Below, one piece after another: positions 1 to 9,900 of a stretch of 27,075 nucleotides of DNA. Source of the DNA: Candidatus Nomurabacteria bacterium (lineage in GTDB: Bacteria; Patescibacteriota; Saccharimonadia; Saccharimonadales; Saccharimonadaceae); assembly GCA_031264785.1 (NCBI GenBank), contig JAISDN010000047.1, forward strand, positions 1-27,075, in the 5' to 3' direction. The notes below the pieces were generated by a model that saw nothing but the letters and a program-made list of their open reading frames with translations, ran no database searches and was not told the DNA's origin. Position 1 is the first letter of the stretch; the number at the start of each line of letters is the position of its first letter. Both the position numbers and the translations under genes were made by a program.

Positions 1-666
1 TTGGTTAACTAGTGTTGTCAGATTTGGTTTTACTGTTGGGTTTGCTGCCGTTCCAGTGGTTTCGAATTTAGCTATCCACAGTCCGTTTAGCTCAGTCGGG
101 TTAGGATTATCTTCATCTCCGAATGTGAAAGCAGGGTGTGTAGCCCAGTCATTGTTTTGTTCTGGGACTGCTTTTTCATAGCCTCCAGTGCTTTTGTTCT
201 CGAACTTAATATTGAAAGCGGTTGGTTTTTCGAGTGGTTGATCACCCAATGCACTGTAGCGTTGGATTTGGTAGCGGTAGCGTGGTATGTAGACCCAGTA
301 GCCTAGTACATCGGATTCTTGGACTGTGACGTTGGTTGTATTGTGATAGGTAGAGAGGGAGGCTGGGGTTACTGTTACGGCATTGGCCCAGTACTTCTTT
401 TGGTAATCGTACCATTGGTTGTTTAGGTTAGAAGTAGAGGTTGTTTTCCAAGTTCCGGAGGTGTCTCCGTTGGGGTTACCGTCCCAGTAGATTGGGATCA
501 TATTGGGGTCTAGGTCTACTACTATGTTTTCGGGGCCGCTTACCCCGGGAGAATTCTGACCTGTGGGTTGGGCGAAAACGGTGCTAGAACCAAACGCAAA
601 ACCCATCGCCAAAACCGCGAACAAACATCCCCATCTAGTCAATCTTTTGGTCAAAACATTTAACAT
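1..666 (-). CDS. Secreted surface protein with DLDPNMIPI motif, N-terminal part (cut by window edge)
   Basis: The first 222 codons are visible; the rest lies beyond the left edge. The ATG at 666-664 has a GGAGG Shine-Dalgarno site 8 bases upstream. Residues 1-32 form a signal peptide: basic start (Lys8, Arg9, Arg12), hydrophobic core 13-25, and a likely cleavage after Val-Phe-Ala32. The mature part carries GPENIVVDLDPNMIPI, then Trp/Tyr-rich blocks including WANAVTV, DVLGYWVYIPRYRYQI, AFTFGD and GLWIAKFETTG. From memory, the same block order occurs in uncharacterised exported proteins of gut Firmicutes and CPR bacteria; no function is known to me. A relative with the identical DLDPNMIPI core begins at the right edge. 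The codons (many CTA, GTA, ATA, CCC) differ from those of the housekeeping genes nearby. Location outside the membrane is inferred from the signal peptide. Confidence 0.8.
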   Translation of the reverse strand, partial: MLNVLTKRLTRWGCLFAVLAMGFAFGSSTVFAQPTGQNSPGVSGPENIVVDLDPNMIPIYWDGNPNGDTSGTWKTTSTSNLNNQWYDYQKKYWANAVTVTPASLSTYHNTTNVTVQESDVLGYWVYIPRYRYQIQRYSALGDQPLEKPTAFNIKFENKSTGGYEKAVPEQNNDWATHPAFTFGDEDNPNPTELNGLWIAKFETTGTAANPTVKPNLTTLVNQ

Positions 667-705
667 CTTGTAGCCCTCCACGCTTTCTGCTTTTATTTGG
701 TATTT

Positions 706-735
706 ATTGTAGCATAAGTAGGATAAAGTAAGCAA
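706..735 (-). promoter_or_regulatory. Promoter of the left-edge surface gene
   Basis: On the minus strand TTGCTT (735-730), an 18-base spacer and TACAAT (711-706) preceded by TGC form an extended -10 promoter. The transcript would start near 699, giving a leader of about 33 bases with a Shine-Dalgarno site. The stretch ACTTATGCTA around the -10 element is identical in the promoter of the right-edge relative. Confidence 0.6.
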
Positions 736-750
736 GGCCACAACAAAATA

Positions 751-759
751 TGTTACAAT
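751..759 (+). promoter_or_regulatory. Extended -10 promoter of the PRC-barrel gene
   Basis: TGT-TACAAT lies exactly 6 bases before the ATG at 766, so the expected transcription start is the A of the start codon. No convincing -35 element or Shine-Dalgarno site is present. The mRNA is therefore probably leaderless. Confidence 0.55.
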
Positions 760-765
760 TAAGTT

Positions 766-1362
766 ATGCTTCTAATGAAAGGCTCAATGACCAACGCTCC
801 CGTAATGAGCATCCAAACCGGCCGCAGCTTGGGCGCGGTTAGTGATGCTATTATTGACCCGCGAAAGCTAGAGATCGTGGCTTGGTATATCAAAGGCAGC
901 ACGCTCGATCACCAGCCGGCGGTGGTAATGAGTCAGGATTTTCGCGAACTGGGAAGTCTGGGCGCGATTGTCGATTCGGCCGACAAAATTATCAGCCCCA
1001 GCGACGTGGTGCGGCTACAGAAAATTCTTGATCACGGCTTCAAATTTGAAGGCATCAAAGTTTTCGACGACGACGGCAACAAGCTCGGTCGGGTGGAAAC
1101 TTACGCTTTTGACCCCGAAGGTTTTGATATTGAGCAAATTTACATCCGACCCAAACTGCTGTCGCGGCTGTCGCTGTCTTACTTGATTGTCGGGCGCAAA
1201 CAAATCGTCGAATTAAATAACCAAAAAATGATTGTCAAATCGCCCAAAACTGCCGCGCCGGTTGTGGAAAAGGCTCCCGAAGCGGCCGAGCCACCGGCCA
1301 AATTCGAGAACCCTTTCCGTGGCGAAGCACCCAAACCAGTGCCCGAAACTAAACGTGTTTAA
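766..1362 (+). CDS. PRC-barrel domain protein
   Basis: 198 residues. Two tandem PRC-barrel-like units are visible: about 1-80 (SIQTGRSLGAVSDAIIDP, then EIVAWYIKG) and about 85-155 (GIKVFDDDGNKLGRVETYAFDPEG). PRC barrels are small beta-barrels found in RimM, photosynthetic reaction centre H subunits and many stand-alone proteins that bind RNA, protein or membrane partners. The last 40 residues are rich in Pro, Ala, Glu and Lys and look disordered. The ATG at 766 is preferred because the first barrel starts almost at once and an extended -10 sits 6 bases upstream; ATG codons at 775 and 787 are weaker alternatives. The 3' end overlaps the convergent gene by 14 bases. The domain call is firm; the cellular role is unknown. 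Confidence 0.8.
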   Translation: MLLMKGSMTNAPVMSIQTGRSLGAVSDAIIDPRKLEIVAWYIKGSTLDHQPAVVMSQDFRELGSLGAIVDSADKIISPSDVVRLQKILDHGFKFEGIKVFDDDGNKLGRVETYAFDPEGFDIEQIYIRPKLLSRLSLSYLIVGRKQIVELNNQKMIVKSPKTAAPVVEKAPEAAEPPAKFENPFRGEAPKPVPETKRV

Positions 1363-2638
1363 TATTGGTAAATTCAGAAATCTCGCGGCTAGTCGTGGCA
1401 ATGTCATTAACCGACAAATCGTGAATCTGGTCGTGGCCCAGCGCCCGCGCAAACATTTTCAGCTCGTCGTTCATAGCCGTCAGCAGATTTTCAACTTTCT
1501 TATCATCCGACAATTTACTATCGGTCGCTAGCGCAATCAAAATCGTCGTAGCCAGCGCCACGCCGTCCGCACCCATCGCCAGCGCCTTAGCACAATCGGC
1601 CGAAGTTCGCAAACCGCCAGTCACAATCAGCTCGATTTCCAAATGATTTTCGTCGATATATTTGCGAGCTCGATACAAAGCGTTCAAAGTCGGCACCGCC
1701 GAACCGTCGCGCACCACCAACGGCGCCGAACCAGTGCCGCCACCGCGACCATCAATAGTCACAAAATCGGCCTTAGCCTCTTTAACCCACTTCAAATCTT
1801 CCTCAATATTCCCCGCCGCCAGCTTAATCCCAATCGGCCGACCGCCAGAACGCTCGCGCAAATCATTAACCAGCAGCAACAAATCAAACGGCTCGTGAAT
1901 GTCTGAAAAACAGGCCGGGCTATGAATGTCCTGCCCAACCTTAGCATTACGAATCGCCGCCACTTTTTCCGTCACTTTGGCGCCGGGCAGATGCCCGCCC
2001 AGACCCGGCTTAGCGGCTTGGCTGATTTTGATCTCAATCGCGTCGCTCTTCTGCAGATTTTCATCAGTCACGCTATACAAATTTGGCACATATTCGAAAA
2101 TATAGCGATAGGCCTGATTAAACTCCGTCGGCAAAATCCCACCTTCCCCGCTACCAACCGACGCGCCAAGTTTTTTAGAAGCCTTAGCAATCGCCAATTT
2201 ATGCGACTCGCTCAGCGCCCCAAAACTCATATGCGACACCATAATCGGCGACTGCAATTCCATCGGTTTTTTAGCGCGGCGACCAATCGTAGTTTTCAAA
2301 TCCACATTAGTTTCGCTGACCAGCGGCATACTAGCTAGTCCTCCACCCAGTAACACCACATCGTGCCAATCGGTAATATTTTGGCGCGTGCCCATTGGCC
2401 CAGACACCGTTTCGCCAGTGGCCGCCATTTGCTGAATCAGCGCCATATCGTCTTCCACCGGCACGGCTGTCGATTTACTGACCGGCTTAGGCTCACTAAC
2501 CGATTCCTGCAGCGGCTCAAACAGCGACTTGGGCGCGCCACAAACTGGACACACCCAAGACTCTGGCAAATCCACAAACTTTACTCGCTCTTTACTCTCG
2601 TCGTAAAGATGTCCACACATTTTGCATTTATAAATCAT
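1349..2638 (-). CDS. Rubredoxin / FMN-binding glutamate synthase-family fusion protein
   Basis: 429 residues. The N-terminus (1-45) is a rubredoxin with iron ligands Cys5, Cys8, Cys30 and Cys33 (CKMC and CPVC). After a linker, about 95-410 is the FMN-binding alpha/beta barrel of the GltB/GltS family, with IKISQAAKPGLGGHLPGAKV, the glycine-rich IDGRGGGTGSAP, and the phosphate-binding end GGLRTSADCAKALAMGADGV. The CPVGIA-type cysteine motif that holds the 3Fe-4S cluster in true glutamate synthase is absent, and there is no glutaminase domain. Electrons may instead come from the fused rubredoxin (inference). It is the third gene after the PerR-like regulator and rubrerythrin, so a redox or peroxide/oxygen defence role is more likely than nitrogen assimilation. 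The ATG at 2638 has a strong GGAGGT site 3 bases upstream. Confidence 0.85.
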   Translation of the reverse strand: MIYKCKMCGHLYDESKERVKFVDLPESWVCPVCGAPKSLFEPLQESVSEPKPVSKSTAVPVEDDMALIQQMAATGETVSGPMGTRQNITDWHDVVLLGGGLASMPLVSETNVDLKTTIGRRAKKPMELQSPIMVSHMSFGALSESHKLAIAKASKKLGASVGSGEGGILPTEFNQAYRYIFEYVPNLYSVTDENLQKSDAIEIKISQAAKPGLGGHLPGAKVTEKVAAIRNAKVGQDIHSPACFSDIHEPFDLLLLVNDLRERSGGRPIGIKLAAGNIEEDLKWVKEAKADFVTIDGRGGGTGSAPLVVRDGSAVPTLNALYRARKYIDENHLEIELIVTGGLRTSADCAKALAMGADGVALATTILIALATDSKLSDDKKVENLLTAMNDELKMFARALGHDQIHDLSVNDIATTSREISEFTNIKHV

Positions 2639-2678
2639 GATACCTCCGGTTGTTCCTTGAGAACCATTATATCACAGT

Positions 2679-3221
2679 TTAATAATTTTCGGCACGCACT
2701 TCAAAGAATGCCTGCTTGTGCCCGCAAACTGGACAAGCTCCCGGAGCGGTTTCGCCAACGTGCAAGTGACCGCATTTTTCGCATTTCCAAACCACCACAC
2801 CGTCTTTTTCAAAAACCCGACCGGCTTCAATATTGCCCAACAATTTGCTATAACGCTCTTCGTGAGTCTTTTCAATCTCGCCGACTTTTTCAAACAAAAA
2901 GGCCAGCTTATCAAAACCCTCTTCCTTAGCATCCTTAGCCATTCGGGCATACATATCCGTCCATTCGTAATTTTCGCCGTCGCGGGCATCGGCCAAATCG
3001 ACCGTCAAACCCGGCACTTCGTCGCCGTGCAAAGCCTTAAACCACAGCTTAGCGTGCTGGCGCTCGTTCTCGGCGGTCTCTTCAAAAATCGCCGCGATCT
3101 GCTCATAACCAGCCTCGCGCGCCTTCCCTGCGTAAAAGTCATATTTATTGCGTGCCTGACTCTCGCCGGCAAACGCCTCCATCAAATTTTTCTCGGTTTT
3201 ACTTCCTTTTAATTCTGCCAT
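2679..3221 (-). CDS. rbr: Rubrerythrin
   Basis: 180 residues, a usual length for the family. The N-terminal ferritin-like four-helix domain (about 1-140) carries the diiron-ligand regions FAGESQARNKY, EETAENERQHA and the later EKTHEERY. The C-terminal rubredoxin-like domain (about 145-180) has CEKCGHLHVGE and CPVCGH, the four cysteines of an Fe(SCys)4 site. Rubrerythrins reduce hydrogen peroxide to water in the cytoplasm of anaerobes and microaerophiles, taking electrons from NAD(P)H through a reductase and rubredoxin. An AGGAGG site precedes the ATG. It lies 16 bases after the PerR-like gene and about 40 before the rubredoxin fusion, so the three are probably one transcript. Confidence 0.95.
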   Translation of the reverse strand: MAELKGSKTEKNLMEAFAGESQARNKYDFYAGKAREAGYEQIAAIFEETAENERQHAKLWFKALHGDEVPGLTVDLADARDGENYEWTDMYARMAKDAKEEGFDKLAFLFEKVGEIEKTHEERYSKLLGNIEAGRVFEKDGVVVWKCEKCGHLHVGETAPGACPVCGHKQAFFEVRAENY

Positions 3222-3237
3222 AATAGCCTCCTTTCAA

Positions 3238-3750
3238 TTATGATTTATATTTACACCGCTGGCAAACTCCGCTGGCAATCAGTTGCACTTTGTCAACCTC
3301 AAGCTCAGCTTGTCTGCGCGCCACGTCGGTGATTTTTTTGGCTAGCCTTAGTTCAATGTCGAAAATCCGACCGCACCGTTCGCAAACCGCGTGATAATGC
3401 TCTCTTGCAGTAGCATCATACCGATCCGCCCCATCCGGCACAACAAATTTTTTAACATCGCCGCGCGTGGCCAACCAATCCAGATTTCGATAAACCGTGC
3501 CCAAACTGATTTTCGGATCAGCCTTTCGAGCGGTTATCAAAACCATCTCGGCGGTTGGGTGGTCATAACGGTTTAAAACCGACCGAGCCACCAACTCACG
3601 CTGCCGCGAATTCCGACCCAGCGTCGGCCGCCGCAAACTCCTGCTTGCTGGCCGTCGCGAATCTCGACTGGTTCGCTGTCGCAGTCCCCTACCGACTGGC
3701 TGCCGCAAGCCTTGAACCCCCTCCTGACGTTTCGCCATTTCGTAAAACAA
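3238..3750 (-). CDS. perR: Fur-family regulator, PerR-like
   Basis: 170 residues from a TTG at 3750; an ATG at 3738 (4 codons in) is an equally possible start, and AAGGAAAGGG upstream could serve either. Residues about 46-95 are the winged helix (PKISLGTVYRNLDWL). The C-terminal half is the metal-sensing domain, with structural zinc ligands Cys123, Cys126, Cys163 and Cys166. Aligned by eye to Bacillus PerR, all five regulatory-metal ligands are kept: His64, Asp112, His118, His120, Asp131. The Asp at the last position favours PerR (peroxide sensing) over Fur. Unusual: residues 5-45 are an Arg/Ser/Gln-rich extension (LRQ, LRR repeats) not normal in the family. It heads the operon with rubrerythrin behind a Fur-box-like palindrome, so autoregulation is likely. 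Confidence 0.85.
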   Translation of the reverse strand: MFYEMAKRQEGVQGLRQPVGRGLRQRTSRDSRRPASRSLRRPTLGRNSRQRELVARSVLNRYDHPTAEMVLITARKADPKISLGTVYRNLDWLATRGDVKKFVVPDGADRYDATAREHYHAVCERCGRIFDIELRLAKKITDVARRQAELEVDKVQLIASGVCQRCKYKS

Positions 3751-3770
3751 CCCTTTCCTTTAAATTACTA

Positions 3771-3799
3771 TTAACGATAATAATAACTATTATCATTAA
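3771..3799. promoter_or_regulatory. Fur/PerR-type operator palindrome
   Basis: A 29-base palindrome with 12-base arms (one mismatch) around the spacer ATAAC. Its core, 3776-3794, GATAATAATAACTATTATC, matches the classical 19-base Fur box (GATAATGATAATCATTATC) at 16 positions. It lies 20-50 bases upstream of the PerR-like gene, where a repressor of that operon would bind. The same core recurs at 26541-26558. Confidence 0.75.
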
Positions 3800-3953
3800 C
3801 AAGTTTACACCCATTCATTTATAAATTGCAAGTATTCTGGCCTTTTTCCCGCCATTCCGGCCGTTTAATGTAGTTTCTGCTCGTAGTTTTCCACAAATTT
3901 TCCCAAATCACTCCAAACCGTCATGATGCGCGTAGTCGCAGTATCCAGAAATC

Positions 3954-6900
3954 CTATATATTAGCCACCGCAGTATAAACCACCGTGGTCTGATACTTTC
4001 CAGCAGCTTGGTTGTAATCAATCTTAGTCCCATAATAAACATCGGTAACATCACCAATTTCGTTATCCGTTGTGGTGGACTTAATCGTTAATGGGCTAGT
4101 TTGACTGGGGACTTGACAGAGCTTTTGGGAATCTCTGTCGGTGGTATTCAGGGTGAAGCCCCAAGTGTTATTAGACAACGCAGTAGTAGTATTGGTCAAA
4201 ATCTTGAATCCGCCATCCCACGTGCAAGTATTGGACGTACCAGTTATGAAATTATTAAGACTGTCGTGCTTCATATCTTTGGCATTGGGATTGGAATCTG
4301 GCAGGTTAGTCGAGAGCTTCAAGGTATAACCGTCGAGATTATTAGTGGTGGCCGTAACCACATTAGTTCCAAAACCGAAAGCGCCAGACGAAGTTGGGCT
4401 CAGTCCGCTAGACCCACCAATTTTGACATTATTGGTGTCGAGCGCCAGTGACACTTGGCTTTCTTGATATAAGAAACCGGAAGCCACGTTGGTCGGGTCG
4501 GTTAGATTGCTGGAGGAATTAATGTATTGGGCCGGCATAACGGCAGAATTATACGTGCCGTTATTAACAGCTACGTTGACTAGGCCAGCGAGATGGGCGG
4601 AGGTGGTGCAGACGATTTGAGTATCAGTCCAAGAGTCTACAGCGCAGTCGGCTGAGGTTCCAGAACTGTCTAGCTTGACGTTTCCGCTAGTTGAACTGCC
4701 GGTGGTGTCTACGTTGGTGGCGGTGTAGTAGAGTTCGTAGTCGGTGGTAGGGACTAGAACACCTTCGCTGTCGGTCGTAACTCCTAATTCATAAACTGCT
4801 CCCATATCAGTAATCATTATGAATTTCTCCACAACTCCTAATATCATCGACATGATAGAAACAACAACACTGGATAATCGACCATAAGAATGTGGAAAAT
4901 CGGGTATTCCTGCTGGCTCCAAGCCATCCTCTCCGGGAAAGTACAACGCCCCGTCTTTATCTACGACAAGTAAAGCGATTGGCGTAGTGCCATAGCCGAC
5001 AGTAGCAATATAGTCAATATCAATACCGTCAAGGTCAATATTGTCCAAAACATTCTGCGTGCCATCTTGTCCTATAGAATACATATTATCGTCGGTAAAA
5101 ACCGTCAGTGTTGATGTACCAGTGTCAAATATGGCAGATTTTATATAACCATCTACATCGGAGAGATCAAGTTCTTGCGGTGGGAGGTTGGTATCTGACC
5201 ACGCATAAGCTGTGCTGTTATCTGAACACAGCGCAACTAGGTTGCTAGAGCTTAATAGGTCCATTCCCATCAATCTAGACAACTCGCACGACACACCAGT
5301 CATATTAACTGGATTAAATATTGTGGTGTTATTTGTTGCATTAATTTCAAAACCATATACCTGATTGTTGTCGTCTAGCAGACTTCCTACTATAGAATTC
5401 TGAAAGCCAAATGCTTGTATAATCATAAGTCCGTATTCATTAGCGTCGGTGATTAATAAGTAAAAATCAATATCAACGACACTACTTGCACCATCTATGG
5501 TAAACGCATCCAAGCTGCTTCCGTCGCTATTCAACAAGTACACCGTCCCGTCTTTACCCAAGACAGCTAGCGGTGATATTGTCACTTGCGCATCAACCCC
5601 AAGCTGATCACCATACATCCGCACAAGCTCTTTTATGTAGGCCGACATTACGGTGTCCCCAGATATCAATTTCTCAATCCCGCTAGTCATGGCTGAAGTA
5701 TCAATTTGGATTTCGCCTTGATCATCGCCGGCTATTAAGTTGCCTCCCATATCTATGTAGTAGTACTTGTCTTGTGAGAATACGCCCATCATATTACCGG
5801 TTGTGACTGAACTGCTAAAACCGCTTCCGTCAATCGTGATTTCGGTGCCTCCATCAGTTAGGCCGTGGTTTGGAGTGACTGATGTTATGGACGGCGCTAT
5901 GTAGGTGAAAGCGTCATTGATAGTGACGGCCTCCCCGCCATCGTTGAGCTCCAAGTCAACTAAGTCCGCTAAGTGTCTACCGGTTTCGCAGGTAATTGTA
6001 GTTGCCGTTATATCAGTGCGTCGACAAACCGAACCGCCTAATCTAATGGTGGGCGCGCCTCCAAAGTTTGTACCGGTAATTATAACTTCTGTGCCGCCGC
6101 CAGTTGGGCCGGAGGTTGGTGTAACGTCAGTGATAGTTGGAGATAAATATTCGAAAGCATTTGTTCTAGCAATAGTTTCGATTTCGTCACTGTAGACCAG
6201 GTCAACCAGACCAGCAGGGTGGGATTGAGTTCTACAGGTGATTTGGGTCACTGTGATTGTCACACCAATGCAGTTTTTGTTGTCCAGTTTTATACTCGAT
6301 GCACTACCGAAATTAGTCCCCGTGATTGTAATCTCGGTCCCACCACCCGTTGGACCGGAGGTCGGTGTGGCGCTAGTAATGGTTGGTGCTATATAGGTAA
6401 AAGCATTATTGATAGTGACCAACTGAGTTGCGGCTCGGTATGTCATATCATAAGTTCCAGCTGCGTGGACTGAGGTCTTGCAGGTTATTGTACCGTCTGA
6501 CAAATCAGTAACATTGCAAACTGCACTGCCGAACTTAATAGTTGGCGAACCGGTGAAGTTGGTGCCGGTAATAGTGACCTCAGTTCCGCCACCAGTTGGG
6601 CCGGAATTTGGTGTCACGCTGTCTATGATAACTGGCTCAATATACGTAAATGCATCTTCTTTTGTAAAGTCCCCGCCTCCGTCGGTGGCGATATAAACAT
6701 CCACCAGCCCAGCCGAATACGCCGGCACGACACAAGTCACCGATGTGCCACTAACCCAAGTGAATGTCGTGCATGCCTGCCCGCCAATTTTAAAGTCGGT
6801 CACGTTATTAAAATCGGTACCAGTGACGGTTATCAAGGTACCGCCAGAGGTCATACCGTCAATCGGCGACACGCTGGTGATAGTTGGTGGAGTGACATAA

Positions 6901-9900
6901 GTATACAAATCAATACCAGTGACCGAACCCTCTGGTTTCGTCAGGGTGATATTGTATGTGCCAGCGTTGGAATCAGGCGTGACGCAGTCAATTACCACAT
7001 CACTCACAACATTAAAGCTAGCGCAGTCTTTATCGCCAATCTTTACACTAGTTACGCCATTAAAGCCGGTACCAGTGAGAGCTATGGCTGTGCCACCCGT
7101 AGTTGGACCCTTATTTGGTACAACTTGGGAGATTCCGGGAGCCGGGACGTAGGTAAAGGCGCCAGATTTACTATCAGTACCGCCTAAGTTGGTTACAGCC
7201 ACGGCTTTAGCGCCAACTGTTCCGGCTGGAGTTAGGCAGGTGATGGTGTTGATATCCACCACACTAAAGGTAACGCATTCATTACCGTCTATGGTGACTG
7301 AAGTTGCGGAGTTGAAATCTTCACCGGCGATAGTGATGGTTTGGTGGCCGGTGGTTAAGCCTGAGGCTGGTGATACTGAGATGATAGTTGGCGCTCGGTA
7401 AGGCATGGTGCTGACCGGATCGGAAGCTGGTGAATCGCCGCGACTATTGCTGGCGGTGACGCGGTAGTAATAGACTGTGCCGTTGGTTAATCCTGAATCG
7501 TTGTAGGTGCAAGTCGAAGAATCGCAATTACTAGTAATCCAAGTGCTGTTAAGATTAGATGTGTTGGTTTGGCTGGCCTCAAAATCCGGTGAGGTGGAGC
7601 GCTCTAAGGTGTAGCCATTAATGGCGGCGCCGTTATTATTTGGCACGTTCCAAGTTAAAGTTGCCGTGCCGTCGCCAGCTGAAAATGAGGAAATAACTGG
7701 CCTATCCGGCGCGCCGACAATGGCTCCATAGACCGCGCTCCAAGCGCCAGCACCGTTGGCATTTACCGCCCGCACCTGAACGTAGTATAGCGAGCCAAGA
7801 GTCAACGACGGCGTAGTGCAAGATGGAGTGATTGGACTGCCGGTGTTTGATATACAAGTCGAAACGCCGGAGTTGAAAGTGGAATCGAGCGAGTAGCGCA
7901 TCTCATAACTAGTGATAGCGTATCCGTTTCCATTGGTCTGAGACCAAGACAGCATAACCTTGTCGGTGTCGACGTTGTTAACTTTAATGTTCCGGACTTT
8001 GTCAGGGGTTTTTGGATCGTCAGGATCTGGCGGATAAAGTAGAATCTCTTCGCTGGGTTGGCTGGCACCGTTAGCGTTGATGGCTATTATTGAAATTTTT
8101 GTAGGGTTGGTAAAATACATATCGAAAGAACTCCCTATATTTATACTCGAACCATAATTTTGCAATGCGTAAAGTGCGCTTACGTAATTATCACCCGGAC
8201 GTTGGTACAAGAGCTTGTAGCCGATAATTGGGCTACCGCCATCGCTAGTTGGTGGAGTGATTGTCGCCTGTAAGCGACAATTATAATATGAAGCACCAGT
8301 ATAAGCTATGGAGCAACTGGATGTTACTGCGCTGGCGACCTCCGGCCGGCTTGGTACATAAGTTGAAGCCTGCGGGACTATACCGTAGGTGTATACCAGA
8401 GTGCTGTTATTAGAAATCATGCGAAAATCGTATGATACGCCATTCGTCAAGCCCACAACATCAACAGCGTGTTCCGATACGGTATCGTAAGTTGATAAAG
8501 CCGAGTCGCCAGCGCTTTTGCCACTGTCACAGCTGCTCCCCTTAGCGCTAACCCAAGTCGAGCTATCAGAGCGCTTGCAAGCTATTGAAAATTCTAACGT
8601 TGGATAATATGGCTTTTCCGGAAACCAATCCCATGTCAGGTGGGCCGATTCATGCCGACCGACTCCAGAAAAGTTTTCTGATGGCAAGCCTTTAGTCCGC
8701 CGATAATAAGCGTCTTGGAGTATTTGAGTTTGACCGTCGTAAGTAACAACGACATCATATAAATCTTGCCCCAAAGAATTGTAGCAAGACAACTTTGAAC
8801 TAGAAACTATGATGACTGAGTAACACGAACTACCATATTGATTAAAAGTTATTTCTGGCAGCGCCTTATTAAACCGTTTAACTTGCACAGGATTTGCTGA
8901 AGAGCTGATTGTGTTATTACCCATCATAGCGTACGAGCTACTGGAATAACCCCAGCAATAAACTTTGCTATTATCGGCAACCGCGCAGGCAGATATATAT
9001 GCGTTCGAAGAATCGTAAGCATTTTGTGTGGATATCTGCTTAACCGCATCCGGCATAATACCACCATTACTTACAGTTTTTACTCTAGTTGGTAAAAGTT
9101 TTTGTCCAGTCGTGCCGTCACCGATATACCCACTGCCCCAGCAATACGGTTCATTAGACGTAGAAATAGCGCAAACTAACCCATAATTATAAGTGAAATA
9201 ATAAGAATGAGTTTGGTTGAAATTACCTATGGATTCAAATAACAATCCGTCATTTTGCGTAACTGGAGTTGGCACTACCGAATCGTCAGTCGTACCATTG
9301 CCTAAAAGCCCGCTGTAGTTGTCTCCCCAACAATACATCTGACCATTTACTTTTAAGGCGCATGTTGAACGTGCTAGAGTTTCTACCTGAATAAAACTTT
9401 CACCTAACATACCATAAACCGGTGTTGGGTCAGCACTGGAAGCTGTAGTATTATTGCCCAATTGACCGTAAGCATTACCACCCCAACAATAAACCATGTC
9501 GTCGCTTGCTATTGCGCAGACGTAGTACGGTGAACTAGACCCAACGCTCACCTGCTTTACCAGGTTAGGCATCACACCGCCGCCACTAATGGTTTTAATT
9601 TTTATGGGAGTGTTTGCTGAGGACCAGCAATACAAAGTATCGGTGTTGGATATTCCGCAAATATATCTGTATCCGGCATTGATTTTCTTGAAATATTGTC
9701 CGGATGGCATCTGCCCGTTAGAAATCTGCGTTGGAGTTCTATTAAAATTGCCGCCCCAACAGTAAATATTGTGCATATTAGTGATCACGCAAACGAAATC
9801 ATTTCCCACCGAGTAGTCTATTATAATCTCACTATCTACCATTTGCCCTTGGCTTACTGGCACTGGCGTCGCCCTATTAACAGTTGTGCCGTCGCCCAAC

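Noticed and set aside
2363..2929. Open frame of 188 codons on the plus strand
   Set aside because: It spans the ends of two well-supported minus-strand genes (rubrerythrin and the rubredoxin fusion) and their intergenic gap; composition is that of an antisense shadow.
3801..3953. Intrinsic terminator after the giant gene
   Set aside because: Only weak GGCC pairings with a long loop and no T-run were found; nothing in this stretch can be named with confidence.
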